A stretch of 64,000 bases of DNA from an uncultured Sphingomonadaceae bacterium (GTDB taxonomy: Bacteria > Pseudomonadota > Alphaproteobacteria > Sphingomonadales > Sphingomonadaceae). Positions 44,869 to 56,186 of the stretch are shown piece by piece (within the stretch, counting starts at the first letter, position 1; every line of letters starts with the position of its first letter). The stretch is taken from positions 868,001 through 932,000 of the forward strand of contig CANMNF010000001.1 in NCBI GenBank assembly GCA_947499255.1, read 5' to 3'. The notes below the pieces were generated by a model. The model searched no databases. It had not been told where the DNA came from and saw only the letters and a list, made by a program, of their open reading frames with translations. The position numbers and the translations under genes were made by a program.

Positions 44869-45249
44869 CTATTTGAGCAGAATGAGAGCCCAGAGGCCCG
44901 CAGTCAGAAGAATGGCGATAATCGGGGCGGCGATGGACCACACTTTGTTTATGTCCAGTTCGTACCCAGCGCCGATATCGAGCACGAAGTGGCGCAGCCC
45001 GCTCATCATATGGGTGAAAAACGCCCAACTCAGGCCAACCAAAACGATATAGCCAACCGGCGATCCGGCAAGCTCGCTAAAGGTCGCGTAAGCATCCGGC
45101 CCGCTGGCCATCGCGCCCAGCCACCACAGCAGCACGCCAAGGCCAATAAAAGCCATGCCATCGCCGCAAACGCGGTGAAGAATGGAAACCAGCATATGCG
45201 GTCCCCATTTCCAAATACCCAGATGTGGTGAAAGTGGCCTGTTTGCCAT
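44869..45249 (-). CDS. sdhC: Succinate dehydrogenase cytochrome b556 subunit SdhC
   Basis: The 126-residue protein begins NRPLSPHLGIWKWGPHM, the SdhC N-terminal signature. SILHRVCGDGMAFIGLGVLL contains the conserved Ser-Arg quinone-site pair (S-x-x-H-R). THMMSGLRHFVLDIGAGYEL carries the haem b His. Three membrane helices are present. I use the ATG at 45249; an upstream in-frame start would add a nonhydrophobic, non-conserved tail. It is the first gene of sdhCDA. The divergent SDR gene starts 135 bases away, so the sdh promoter lies in 45250-45384. Confidence 0.95.
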   Translation of the reverse strand: MANRPLSPHLGIWKWGPHMLVSILHRVCGDGMAFIGLGVLLWWLGAMASGPDAYATFSELAGSPVGYIVLVGLSWAFFTHMMSGLRHFVLDIGAGYELDINKVWSIAAPIIAILLTAGLWALILLK

Positions 45250-45384
45250 GGGAATGTCCCGCCCTGTTGATGCTTGGCCTCCCACTTAGCGAATGTGACG
45301 CGCGTGGCAAGCGGCCCTTGGACCGTATATTCACTTTGCGGCGCACTTTGCGTGTACGCGCAGGGGCCGTTAAAGGTGTTGGTT

Positions 45385-46095
45385 ATGATGCATGTCTTAG
45401 TCACAGGAACCAGTCGCGGGATCGGAGCAGCGATTGCTGACGCGTTGCGGGCGCGTGGCGCGCGAGTAGTTGGCCATGCGACGCGGCATGAAGATGATGA
45501 CACGATTGCTGCTGATTTTACCGAATCGATTGCTCCGCAAATGTTGTGGCAAGAAGCGCGCGAGCGGCTGGATGGCCGGGTTGATGTGCTGATCAACAAT
45601 GCGGGCAGTTTTGCGAAAAATCCTATTGCCTTGAACGATTTGCACTGGCTTGACGGGTGGGAGGACGGTTTGCGCGTCAATCTCACCGCGGCGGCACAAT
45701 TATCGCGGTTTGCGGTGCGCCATATGCAGCAGCGCGGCGAAGGCGGGCGGCTGGTCCATATCGCCAGCCGCGCAGGCCATCGCGGCGATTCGCCGGCGCA
45801 CTGGCATTATGCAGCCGCCAAAGCGGGTATGCTGGCCATGCACAAAACCATTGCGCGCGCTTGCGCCAAGGATCGCATTTTAAGCTACGCCATCGCGCCT
45901 GGCTTTACCGATACGGCGATGGCGGGCGATTATCTGGCGACACGCGGGGGCGATGATCTTTTAACGGATATCCCACTGGGGCGCGTGGCCGAGCCTGAAG
46001 AAATTGCGACAATGGCGGTGTTTTGCGCATTGGATGCGCCGGAAAGCATGACTGGCGCGGTGCTGGATGCCAATGGCGCAAGCTATGTTCGCTAA
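45385..46095 (+). CDS. SDR-family oxidoreductase
   Basis: The 236-residue protein is a short-chain dehydrogenase: VLVTGTSRGIGAAIADALRA (about 4-23), VDVLINNAGSF, and catalytic Ser in VHIASRAGHRGD with the Tyr-Lys motif YAAAKAGMLA. The C-terminus, PLGRVAEPEEIATMAVFCAL, and TGAVLDANGASYVR are standard. Two adjacent ATGs (45385 and 45388) are possible starts. The substrate is unknown. Its last codons overlap the start of the metallo-beta-lactamase remnant. It lies divergent from sdhC. Confidence 0.9.
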   Translation: MMHVLVTGTSRGIGAAIADALRARGARVVGHATRHEDDDTIAADFTESIAPQMLWQEARERLDGRVDVLINNAGSFAKNPIALNDLHWLDGWEDGLRVNLTAAAQLSRFAVRHMQQRGEGGRLVHIASRAGHRGDSPAHWHYAAAKAGMLAMHKTIARACAKDRILSYAIAPGFTDTAMAGDYLATRGGDDLLTDIPLGRVAEPEEIATMAVFCALDAPESMTGAVLDANGASYVR

Positions 46096-46417
46096 AGCTG
46101 CATTGGCGATTAGCGTGATAACGGTTTTGGCCCAATGCGTTGCGCCGCAAGCGCGCACATTTGCCTCGCCCGCCCCGGTGATCGAAACAGGCTGGTCCAA
46201 TCCTGCCGATCGGCACCACGGCGTACACCGCCCGATGCACCCTGTTTCGGGCGAGCCGATTAAAACGGTGACGTCCGGTACACCGGTCACAATCGCGGGC
46301 CTTGCCCTTACCGCGCTGTCCACGCCCGGCCATACCCATGGTGCATTAAACTGGCCTTGCCCAATTGGCGCAGCTGGATGGCGATATATTGCTAACCCCC
46401 TACCCTTCGGTAAGTAA
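46085..46417 (+). pseudogene. Remnant of a subclass B3-like metallo-beta-lactamase
   Basis: An uninterrupted frame of 110 codons starts at 46085 inside the SDR stop and begins with a signal-peptide-like stretch (MFAKAALAISVITVLAQCVA). The middle matches the central part of exported MBL-fold hydrolases of the B3 group: FASPAPVIETGW, VTSGTPVTIAGLALTALS and TPGHTHGALNW, where HTxG retains one zinc-ligand His. The HxHxDH motif that should lie upstream is missing, as is everything after the NW motif. The simplest reading is an internal deletion and a truncation, so the product should not be an active lactamase. Similar B3 enzymes are known in Erythrobacteraceae. The match rests on motif recognition only. 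Confidence 0.72.
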
Positions 46418-46534
46418 AATGCGCGAAAAGATCATTTCGGGATCGCTGCGTGACGGTTTAACATTTGCTGATTACTCTGCTAGTGTCGCGCGCTGTCTTA
46501 ATGATCGTATCGCTCAAGAAACACAAACAACTCG
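46418..46534. other. Short spacer before prmA
   Basis: No gene or structure is evident in these 117 bases. They are the likely site of a prmA promoter and contain no residual MBL-like coding that I can follow. Confidence 0.4.
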
Positions 46535-47437
46535 ATGACCTGGAAACTCTCTGCCTTTGGCTCAAAACAATCGATTGAAGCTGCTCTTGCTGCTTCAGAG
46601 GATGAATCCGTGTGGGATGCTACCATTCCCATCTCGGGCCAGGAGATAGACGAAGACGCCGAGATTTGGGCGCTGGAAAGCTGGTGCGAGAAAAAGCCCA
46701 CCACCGCAACCAAGAACGCGATGGCCGCCTTGTTCAATCCACCAGCACAGTCCATCAAAATGGAAAAGCTGCCTGAAACCGATTGGGTCGCCGAAAGCCA
46801 GAAGGGCACGCAGCCAATCCAAAGCGGGCGATTTTATGTGCATACGCCCGAGCATGATCCCAGCGATGATCCAGCGATCACCAGCTTTTGCATTCCTGCC
46901 GCGCAAGCCTTTGGCACAGGTCAGCATGAAACGACGGCAGGATGCCTTGCCATGCTCGACACGATGCAAATCCGCGGATTGCAGGTGCGCAACATTGTGG
47001 ATGTGGGCACCGGGACGGGCCTGCTGGCTTTTGCCGCACAGCAGCTCTGGCCGCGCGCGCGTTTGACCGCGACGGATATTGATCCGGTTTGCGGGCCGGC
47101 AGTTGCAGGCAATATGGAATTGAACGGCATTGCCAGCGGCTCAAGGCCGGGCATGCTAACCACGCTGATCGCGGATGGTATGGAAGATAAGTTGCTGCAA
47201 TCGCGCGCGCCATATGATCTGATTATCGCCAATATTCTGGCAGGTCCGCTAATCGATATGGCGCCTGAGTTCATGCAGACACTAACCCCGCGCGGATCGA
47301 TTGTGCTTGCAGGTCTGCTCAACACACAGGCCGCGAGCGTAATCAGTGCTTATCGCAAGGCCGGGATGCGGTTACAGTCGCAATTGGTGAACGGGGATTG
47401 GACAATCCTATGGCTCAAACAGCGCTTTCAGCAGTAA
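46535..47437 (+). CDS. prmA: Ribosomal protein L11 methyltransferase PrmA
   Basis: PrmA trimethylates ribosomal protein L11. The 300-residue sequence has an N-terminal L11-binding domain and the SAM-dependent methyltransferase fold. QAFGTGQHETTAGCLAMLD is the family signature, and IVDVGTGTGLLAFAAQQLWP (about 152-171) is the SAM-binding motif. ATDIDPVCGPAVAGNMELNG and LIIANILAGPLIDMAPEF (NILA motif) follow. The length is normal. The end overlaps the start of the next gene by 28 bp. Confidence 0.96.
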   Translation: MTWKLSAFGSKQSIEAALAASEDESVWDATIPISGQEIDEDAEIWALESWCEKKPTTATKNAMAALFNPPAQSIKMEKLPETDWVAESQKGTQPIQSGRFYVHTPEHDPSDDPAITSFCIPAAQAFGTGQHETTAGCLAMLDTMQIRGLQVRNIVDVGTGTGLLAFAAQQLWPRARLTATDIDPVCGPAVAGNMELNGIASGSRPGMLTTLIADGMEDKLLQSRAPYDLIIANILAGPLIDMAPEFMQTLTPRGSIVLAGLLNTQAASVISAYRKAGMRLQSQLVNGDWTILWLKQRFQQ

Positions 47438-48123
47438 AACGCACAAGCTTGGGGCTGCTCGCGCTGCTCCTGATGTTCGCTGTGGGGTATCCCGTGGCCG
47501 CTTGGATTGGTTCATCCGTTCCACAAAACGCCGATTGGCAGCCGCCTGATGACGGCATCGATATCATGATCGAAACCAATGGCACCCACACCGGCATCGT
47601 CGTGCCGTTGGTCAACCATATCAAAGATTGGCGCACCACTTTTCCGCAAATGGCAGGCGCGCGCAGCGATGGTTTTGTGCCCAGCCATCTGGCGCTTGGC
47701 TGGGGAGAGCGTGAGGTGTTTCTCAACGTCCCCACATGGGCCGATCTTGAAGCCAGCACAGCTTTGCGAATAGCCACAATCGGCGGTGATCCGGTGATGC
47801 GGGTGATGCCCTATGTCCGCCCTGCGCCAAGCGAATATCACCGCCCCTTGCGCATCAGCGAAGACCAATATCGCAGCCTTGTTAAAGCCATCAAAAACGG
47901 CCTGCCCACATTGCCCGAAGGCGAAGTTCGACAGATGCTGAGAGGCACTCATCCCGATGCCGCATATTATGATGCAACAGGCAATTATACGCTGACGACT
48001 ACCTGCAATAGCTGGGTGGGCGATGTTTTGGCTGAGGCCGGAGTTGCCATGGGTTCGTGGACGCCTTTTGCCGGCGGAGTAATGAAATGGATCCCTGAAC
48101 CGGATGACGAGGCAAAACGCTAA
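47410..48123 (+). CDS. TIGR02117/DUF2459-family exported protein
   Basis: The 237-residue protein has an N-terminal membrane anchor (SLGLLALLLMFAVGYPVAAW) and the family core IDIMIETNGTHTGIVVPLVN. HLALGWGEREVFLNVPTWAD and YTLTTTCNSWVGDVLAEAGV also fit. The paired TxH and late TCNSW cysteine resemble the cysteine-histidine dyad of NlpC/P60-like hydrolases, but that is inference; the family is of unknown function. The ATG at 47410 is chosen over an upstream TTG. It overlaps prmA and is probably co-transcribed with it. Confidence 0.88.
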   Translation: MAQTALSAVKRTSLGLLALLLMFAVGYPVAAWIGSSVPQNADWQPPDDGIDIMIETNGTHTGIVVPLVNHIKDWRTTFPQMAGARSDGFVPSHLALGWGEREVFLNVPTWADLEASTALRIATIGGDPVMRVMPYVRPAPSEYHRPLRISEDQYRSLVKAIKNGLPTLPEGEVRQMLRGTHPDAAYYDATGNYTLTTTCNSWVGDVLAEAGVAMGSWTPFAGGVMKWIPEPDDEAKR

Positions 48124-48155
48124 CTGCAAATCCGGAACCAACACCGCGCTCCAGC

Positions 48156-48184
48156 CCTTTGAAAGGCATATACTCTTTCAAAGG
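48156..48184 (+). promoter_or_regulatory. Hairpin sequestering the ribosome binding site of the 48196 SDR gene
   Basis: CCTTTGAAAG (48156-48165) and CTTTCAAAGG (48175-48184) pair perfectly over 10 bp around a nine-base loop. The right arm contains the AAAGG of the ribosome binding site for the ATG at 48196. The stem is largely A-U, so it could open with temperature or ribosome competition. Confidence 0.7.
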
Positions 48185-48195
48185 ATACGATAATC

Positions 48196-48867
48196 ATGGC
48201 CAAGACACTGCTTATTACGGGCGCTTCCTCCGGCATTGGCGAGGCGACTGCCCACGCAGCTGCGAAAGCTGGCTGGAATGTGGCGCTGCTCGCCCGATCT
48301 GAGGACAAATTGCAAGCCATCGCCAGCGATATTGGTGATGCTGCGCTGCCCATCGCCTGCGATGTGACCAACCGCGAAGCGCTTTCCAATGCCATCGCGC
48401 AAACGGTTGAAAAGTTCGGCGGGCTCAACGCGTTTTACGCCAATGCCGGGCGCGGCGCGCAATCGCCCGGGATCGAAGATGGCGATCCCGATGACTGGCA
48501 CGATATGATCCATATCAACGTGCTCGCAGTGCTCTACGCTGCCCATGCCGCAATCCCTGAGCTGAAGAAGACCAAAGGCGATTTCGTCATCACCGGATCA
48601 AAAGCAGGCCGCGATCACTTCAAAGGGTCAATCTACGGCGCAACCAAGTGGTTCGTGCAGGGCTTTGCCGGCAATCTGTCAGACGAAATGCGCGAATGGG
48701 GTGGCCGCTGCACGGTGGTGACACCCGGCATGGTCGACACAGCATTTTTCGATGAGCCAAAGCCCGGCAAATTGCAGGCGGAAGATATCGCCAATGCCGT
48801 GATCTATGCCATTGAACAGCCTGCCAGCGCATCGGTGCGTGAAATCCACCTGATGCCCAACGATTAA
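48196..48867 (+). CDS. SDR-family oxidoreductase with RBS-occluding leader
   Basis: The 223-residue dehydrogenase has LLITGASSGIGEATAHAAAK (about 5-24), AFYANAGRGAQ in place of the NNAG motif, and catalytic residues in VITGSKAGRDHFKGS and IYGATKWFV (Tyr, Lys). It is slightly shorter than most SDRs and lacks the usual long C-terminal region. Its substrate is unknown. The ribosome binding site AAAGGA lies about 9 bases before the ATG and is buried in a 10-bp hairpin. It is followed by a strong bidirectional terminator. Confidence 0.9.
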   Translation: MAKTLLITGASSGIGEATAHAAAKAGWNVALLARSEDKLQAIASDIGDAALPIACDVTNREALSNAIAQTVEKFGGLNAFYANAGRGAQSPGIEDGDPDDWHDMIHINVLAVLYAAHAAIPELKKTKGDFVITGSKAGRDHFKGSIYGATKWFVQGFAGNLSDEMREWGGRCTVVTPGMVDTAFFDEPKPGKLQAEDIANAVIYAIEQPASASVREIHLMPND

Positions 48868-48880
48868 GCCGCTCAGGCAA

Positions 48881-48914
48881 GACCGGCGCGGACGTCACAT
48901 GGCCCGCGCCGGTC
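48881..48914. terminator. Bidirectional terminator between SDR and barrel genes
   Basis: A perfect 11-bp stem, GACCGGCGCGG (48881-48891) and CCGCGCCGGTC (48904-48914), encloses a 12-base loop. It lies in the 58-base gap between two convergent genes. No long T-run follows either side, so termination may depend on stem stability. Confidence 0.75.
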
Positions 48915-48925
48915 CTTGGCCGAGA

Positions 48926-50014
48926 TTAAAAGGCTTTTTGCCAACCCACAGTCAGCATCCAGTCGCCGGTCATTTGCGGACCGTTGAAATCTTGCCAAAT
49001 GGGCGCGCCCAGCTCAATGCCGAGACGATGTCCGGCCAGCGCACCATGCGTTCCCACCAGATTAACGCCTGCAATCACATCCGCGCGCTCACCGCCTTGA
49101 AAATCAGGATTGGCGGTTTGCACCGGGCCCACGATCAGCGCATCGATCCCATCGACCGTGCCTTGCGTTGCAAATTTGCCGCGCACCGAAAAGCTGACCG
49201 CTTGATCCGCGCGGTAACTGATCCAGCTGGTCGCTTCGAACCGGTCCCCATGGGCATAACCCTGGCTGTTCTCGCCAAGCCGGACCGTGCCGCGCGCCTG
49301 CGCTCCAAAGCCGATTTTGCCGCGCACACCTTTATACGTAAGCGCTGGCATCAAATCCCATGTGCCTGTGCCGATCTGCATCGCATATGGCACGCGCACC
49401 GTCGGCGTGCCGCCCATCGGTGTGAGGATTTGCGCGGTTTCGCTGGTTGATCCGGTGGGGATACTAATGCCAGTTTGCAACGTCAGCTCATCGGTGCGGT
49501 CCGCCATTTTCTCTGGATGGCCCAGCAGCGGGAACAGTGCCGACACTTTCACATCGCCAAACCCTTCGGGCGAGGTTTGAAACGTGCCCAGCACATTGGT
49601 GCCCATGCCGCCCTGGAACGTGGTGTGCTCCATCTCCTTTTGCACATAACTGCCCATAACCATCAACGTCACATCATCGCTGGGTGCATACATTGCGCCC
49701 AGCATCGTCATATCGACGCGCATTTCGGTGGGCACGATACGCAAGGTAGGCGGCATCATCCCCATTCCGAAAAACCGGTTGGGCACGGTGGTGGCGATCT
49801 GTTCGGGGGTCACATCATCGGTGCCGATCTGACTGCCGGGCATCGCCATGTGCATGTAGCGAAGCGAGAACATGACCTCGCCCTTCTTGTGCGCGTGATC
49901 TCCCATCACGCCAATTGGTGCATGGTCATCGGCACGCACATCGTGGGCGATGGCAGGTGTCGAAAGCGTTGCGGCCAGCGCGATTGCGCTGCCGCCAACA
50001 ATTGCGGATTTCAT
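48926..50014 (-). CDS. Outer-membrane beta-barrel transporter-like protein (phenol-degradation MetA type)
   Basis: The 362-residue protein has a signal peptide (IVGGSAIALAATLSTPAIAH, cut near AHD) followed by alternating amphipathic strands typical of a barrel. It contains APIGVMGDHAHKKGEVMFSL and many Met/His residues near its N-terminus (MHMAMPG, FFGMGMMPP), which might bind metal. The C-terminus ends in GWQKAF, with the terminal Phe common in outer-membrane proteins. It resembles the MetA-type transporter family often linked to copper loci. It follows a DUF2946 gene after 38 bases. Copper function is inferred. Confidence 0.8.
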   Translation of the reverse strand: MKSAIVGGSAIALAATLSTPAIAHDVRADDHAPIGVMGDHAHKKGEVMFSLRYMHMAMPGSQIGTDDVTPEQIATTVPNRFFGMGMMPPTLRIVPTEMRVDMTMLGAMYAPSDDVTLMVMGSYVQKEMEHTTFQGGMGTNVLGTFQTSPEGFGDVKVSALFPLLGHPEKMADRTDELTLQTGISIPTGSTSETAQILTPMGGTPTVRVPYAMQIGTGTWDLMPALTYKGVRGKIGFGAQARGTVRLGENSQGYAHGDRFEATSWISYRADQAVSFSVRGKFATQGTVDGIDALIVGPVQTANPDFQGGERADVIAGVNLVGTHGALAGHRLGIELGAPIWQDFNGPQMTGDWMLTVGWQKAF

Positions 50015-50052
50015 TGATAATAGTCCTGTCTGAAAGCTTGAAATATTTGCGG

Positions 50053-50445
50053 TCAGACAGCGACCGGAGGCCCCCTTGCAGGTGGCAAAGCGCGCGCCCT
50101 TGCGGCAACAAGTTGAGGCCCGAAATTCTCTTCATACAGGGCGAGCGCGGGCAGCCGTTCGGCAAGTGTATAGCCATCACCGGGCGGCGTTATCGCCTGA
50201 TTGATCACCCCGCCAACACAAGGCTGATCCGCGCGCTGCTTTTCATGCTCATCAGCAGGCTCACCATCCTTTTCGATGGGGATCAACCACACACCATCAG
50301 AGCCGCAAATCTTGGCTGTAATCGCGCCCGTTTCACTGCGATCAGCCATATACCCTGCTGGAATAGCAGCTTGCAGCATAAACACCGCGGCAAGCACGGC
50401 TCCAAACAGGTTGCGCAACGCAAAAAGAGGCACAAAACGCTTCAT
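50053..50445 (-). CDS. DUF2946-like exported protein
   Basis: The 130-residue protein has an N-terminal hydrophobic segment (NLFGAVLAAVFMLQAAIPAG). It then contains ITAKICGSDGVWLIP, the CGxDG-like element of DUF2946 proteins. The terminus ALPPARGPPVAV matches the usual RGPP end of that family. These small proteins often lie beside copper-related genes, but their function is unknown. Here the partner, 38 bases downstream, is the Met/His-rich barrel. The pair probably forms one transcription unit. Confidence 0.8.
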   Translation of the reverse strand: MKRFVPLFALRNLFGAVLAAVFMLQAAIPAGYMADRSETGAITAKICGSDGVWLIPIEKDGEPADEHEKQRADQPCVGGVINQAITPPGDGYTLAERLPALALYEENFGPQLVAARARALPPARGPPVAV

Positions 50446-50484
50446 CGCAGGCCGATTAGTCGCAAGCGCGGGACCTCACAAGCG

Positions 50485-53095
<2,611 letters not shown>

Positions 53096-53099
<4 letters not shown>

Positions 53100-54763
53100 A
53101 CGCCCTCCAACAAACGATCCGCTTGTGCGCGGGCTTCTTCGGTGATTTCAGCGCCGGATAACATGCGCGCGATTTCCTCTTGTCTGCCCGCTTCGTCAAG
53201 TTTGCCAACCGATGTTCGGGTAACAATCCCCTGCGAAGATTTGGCGATAAGATAATGCGTGCCCCCGCGCGCGGCAACTTGCGGACTATGCGTGACGGCC
53301 AGCAATTGCCCCTCCTCTTCAGCCAGACGGGCCAGCCGGTCACCAATCGCAGAAGCTACCGCGCCGCCGACACCGCGATCAATCTCGTCAAAGATCACCG
53401 TTGCTGCCCCGCCCTGCTGCGCCAAGGCAACTTTGAGCGCGAGGATAAAGCGCGACAATTCGCCCCCGCTGGCAATTTTGTTGAGCGGTGCGAACGGCGC
53501 GCCCGGATTGGTCGCGATGAGGAATTCCACACCATCCATGCCATCTGCGCCCCAGCGTTCTTCGGGCAAAGGTGCAACATCTGTTTGAAAGCGCGCCGCA
53601 TCCAGTTTGAGCGGGGCAAGTTCAGCGGCAACGGCCTTGTCCAGCTTGGCCGCTGCTTTCTTGCGAGCAGCGCTCAATATGTTGGCGCGGTCGCGATAGG
53701 TTTGCGCGCAGGCCGCCGCTTTCTTCGCCAGTTCAGCTTCGGCCACATCCATCAGCTCAATCGCATCCAGCCGTTCCCGAAGCTCACGCATTTTGCCAGG
53801 CAATTCATCGACCGTGCAATCATGCTTGCGGGCCAATGCGCGCAGTTCAAACAAGCGCGTTTCAATGCGGTCCAATTCCAGCGGATCGAATGTGAGAGCG
53901 CGCGCGGCCTCCTCCAGCCTGTCTTCCGCTTCTCCCGCTTCGATAACCGCGCGGTCCAGCGATGCCAGCGCTTCGGCCAGCAAAGGATGCTGATCACCGA
54001 TGCGGTCCAACCGCCGCGCGGCGGCACGCATCTGTGCCAGCGCGCTGTCTGATCCATCCCAAACCAGCCGCAAATGCTCCAAATCATCGGCCAGCTTTTC
54101 GCCTTTTTGCATGTCAGAGCGCGCGGTGGCGAGTTCGGTTTCTTCGCCATCTTGCGGCTCAACCTTGGTCAGCTCCGCCAGATGGGCGAGCAGCAGATCC
54201 TGTTCCGCCACCAGATCGGCATGGTCAGTGCGCGCCGCTTCCAATTGCGCTTCGACAGCGCGCCATTCCTGCCATGCCGCAGCGGTTTTGGCGGTATCGG
54301 CCCCGGCAAAGCGATCCAGCAGCAGCCGATGTCCGCGCGGGTTCACCAGTCCGCGATCATCATGTTGCCCGTGCAATTCCACCAGCGATGCCGCCAATTC
54401 GCGCAGCAAAGCCACGCCAACGGGTTGATCATTCACAAAGCCGCGCGATCCGCCATCGGCCTTTACCCGGCGGCGCAGGATCAGCGGTTCGCCCGGCTCC
54501 AGCTCAACTTCGGCATCGTCCAAAACTGCGGTGATCGCCGCAGGCATGGTGGCAAATTCGAAAGTTGCCGTCACGCTGGCCTGCGCTTCGCCGCTGCGCA
54601 CCAGCGCGCTATCGGCCCTGTTGCCCAGCACCAAGCCAAGCGCATCGAGCAGGATAGATTTGCCCGCCCCCGTCTCTCCGGTAAGCACGCCAAGACCGCG
54701 CCCAAACGACAAGTCGAGCGCGTCGATCAAAACCACATTGCGGATGCTTAGCGAAGTTAGCAT
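53096..54763 (-). CDS. recN: DNA repair protein RecN
   Basis: RecN is an SMC-like ATPase that acts in double-strand-break repair. The 555-residue protein begins MLTSLSIRNVVLIDAL and contains Walker A GVLTGETGAGKSILLDAL (about 28-45). A coiled-coil middle (about 160-350) follows. The ABC signature appears in ASGGELSRFILALKVAL and Walker B in ATVIFDEIDRGVGG. The D-loop/His switch LLAVTHSPQVAARG is near the end. The length is normal. It leads the unit with the lipoprotein and ligA and follows bamD by a 102-base spacer. Confidence 0.97.
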
Positions 54764-54865
54764 AGCGAGCTTTATGATTTAGGCCGCCAGCGCCCGCTCC
54801 GCAATCGTGATGTCAGTACATTTCGGGGATGGAATGCCTCGCGATGGTTTTATCCAGCAGCAGGC

Positions 54866-55672
54866 TTATCCAGCACTGGCGAGGTCAGGCGCGTGATCTT
54901 CCATCAGCTCATACGCTTTTTCATACCATTCATCACCGGGATAATTCGCGCCAAGCACAGAGGAATACCGCAAAGCTTCATCGCGAAGACCCAAAGCCAG
55001 GCTCGATTCGGTTAAACGGTACAGCGCTTCGGCGGAATGGCTGGTGGTCTGGAAATTCTTGATCACGTTCTGGAAACGCAATTGGGACGCCAGCCATTGG
55101 CCAGATCGCTGATAATACCGACCAATTTCCATTTCCTTGCCCGCCAGATGATCGCGTAGCAAATCGATTTTCAAACGCGCATCTGCAGCATATTCACTGC
55201 GCGGGTAACGGCGCTGCAGCTCGGTCAAAGCGGCCAATGCTTGCAAAGTGATGCCCTGATCACGCTCTACATCGCTGATCTGTTCGTAATAGCTCATCCC
55301 GATGAGATAATACGCATAAGGCGCATCGCTGTTACCAGGGTGGATCGAGAGGAAGCGGCGTGCAGATTGAACAGCGGCGCCATATTCACGATCGGCGTAA
55401 TAGGCAAAAGCGCTCATCAATTGGGCGCGGCGTGCCCATGGCGAATAGGGATGCTGACGCTCAACTTCATCGAACAGACCAGCAGCGACGCGCAAATCAC
55501 CACGATCAAGCCGTGTTTTCGCCGCCGAATACAGCGATTCGACATCGCGCGCGACATAGGCTGTATCCGTAGGGCCATCTACGCCGCCACGGCCTGAACA
55601 ACCTGACATCAGAGTGACGCCGCTCAACAAGGCAACGAGGATGGCGGGACGCATTGATTTTTTGACAGTCAT
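54866..55672 (-). CDS. bamD: Outer membrane assembly lipoprotein BamD
   Basis: BamD is the essential lipoprotein of the BAM complex that inserts outer-membrane proteins. The product has a signal peptide with lipobox LMSGC (Cys about 25) and five TPR-like helix pairs. Signatures are SPWARRAQLMSAFAYYADRE, YYLIGMSYYEQISDVERDQG and RYPRSEYAADARLKIDLLRD. I use the ATG at 55672, since the longer frame would put 12 extra residues before the signal peptide. The length of 268 residues is normal. It is divergent from the pilin-like genes. Confidence 0.95.
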   Translation of the reverse strand: MTVKKSMRPAILVALLSGVTLMSGCSGRGGVDGPTDTAYVARDVESLYSAAKTRLDRGDLRVAAGLFDEVERQHPYSPWARRAQLMSAFAYYADREYGAAVQSARRFLSIHPGNSDAPYAYYLIGMSYYEQISDVERDQGITLQALAALTELQRRYPRSEYAADARLKIDLLRDHLAGKEMEIGRYYQRSGQWLASQLRFQNVIKNFQTTSHSAEALYRLTESSLALGLRDEALRYSSVLGANYPGDEWYEKAYELMEDHAPDLASAG

Positions 55673-55856
55673 GCCGTCTTCTATAACCTGCACTGCCCTG
55701 AACGCCAAGTGAAGTCCGCGCGCTTGTCCACCTGCTTGCCCGCACCATCGCGGCCAGGTGAAGCTACGTGTAATTACTGGTACAGGTAAACAGCGTCTGC
55801 ATGGATTTGGGCTTTAAACTCCGTGGCATAGCAAAAAAGGTTTGGGGACCGCCACG

Positions 55857-56036
55857 ATGATAAAACGGGTTACAAGTGCTTTATGGACATCTCAGGATGG
55901 CTCAACTGTCATTGAATATGCGCTGATCGCATCGCTTATCGCGGTCGCATTGGGCAGCACCATCATGGCCTTGGGCGAAGGTGTGGATTCGCATTACGAC
56001 GATGTTGAGACGCAATATTCCGATGCCAACCAATAA
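55857..56036 (+). CDS. Flp/type IVb pilin-like protein
   Basis: The 59-residue protein has a basic leader (MIKRVTSALWTSQDG) and the Flp pilin signature: SQDGSTVIEYALIASLIAVA, with the prepilin peptidase site before T-V-I-E-Y. The Glu at the fifth position and the Tyr next to it are the usual assembly residues. It would be assembled into a thin pilus by Tad machinery, but no tad genes are in the window. The ATG at 55857 follows GGGGA about 9 bases upstream. A second pilin-like gene starts 150 bases later. Confidence 0.9.
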   Translation: MIKRVTSALWTSQDGSTVIEYALIASLIAVALGSTIMALGEGVDSHYDDVETQYSDANQ

Positions 56037-56186
56037 GGGCGATCCAACGATAAGGGACGCAATTTATGGTTACTTTGGCGTAAAGCCCCTTTTGGAACCA
56101 CTTGTGCTGAGGCGCTGGTAACCTGGTCACTCCATCTTTTGCACACACGGCATGGGGACGCCGTGACGCGAATATGGAAACCAGAC

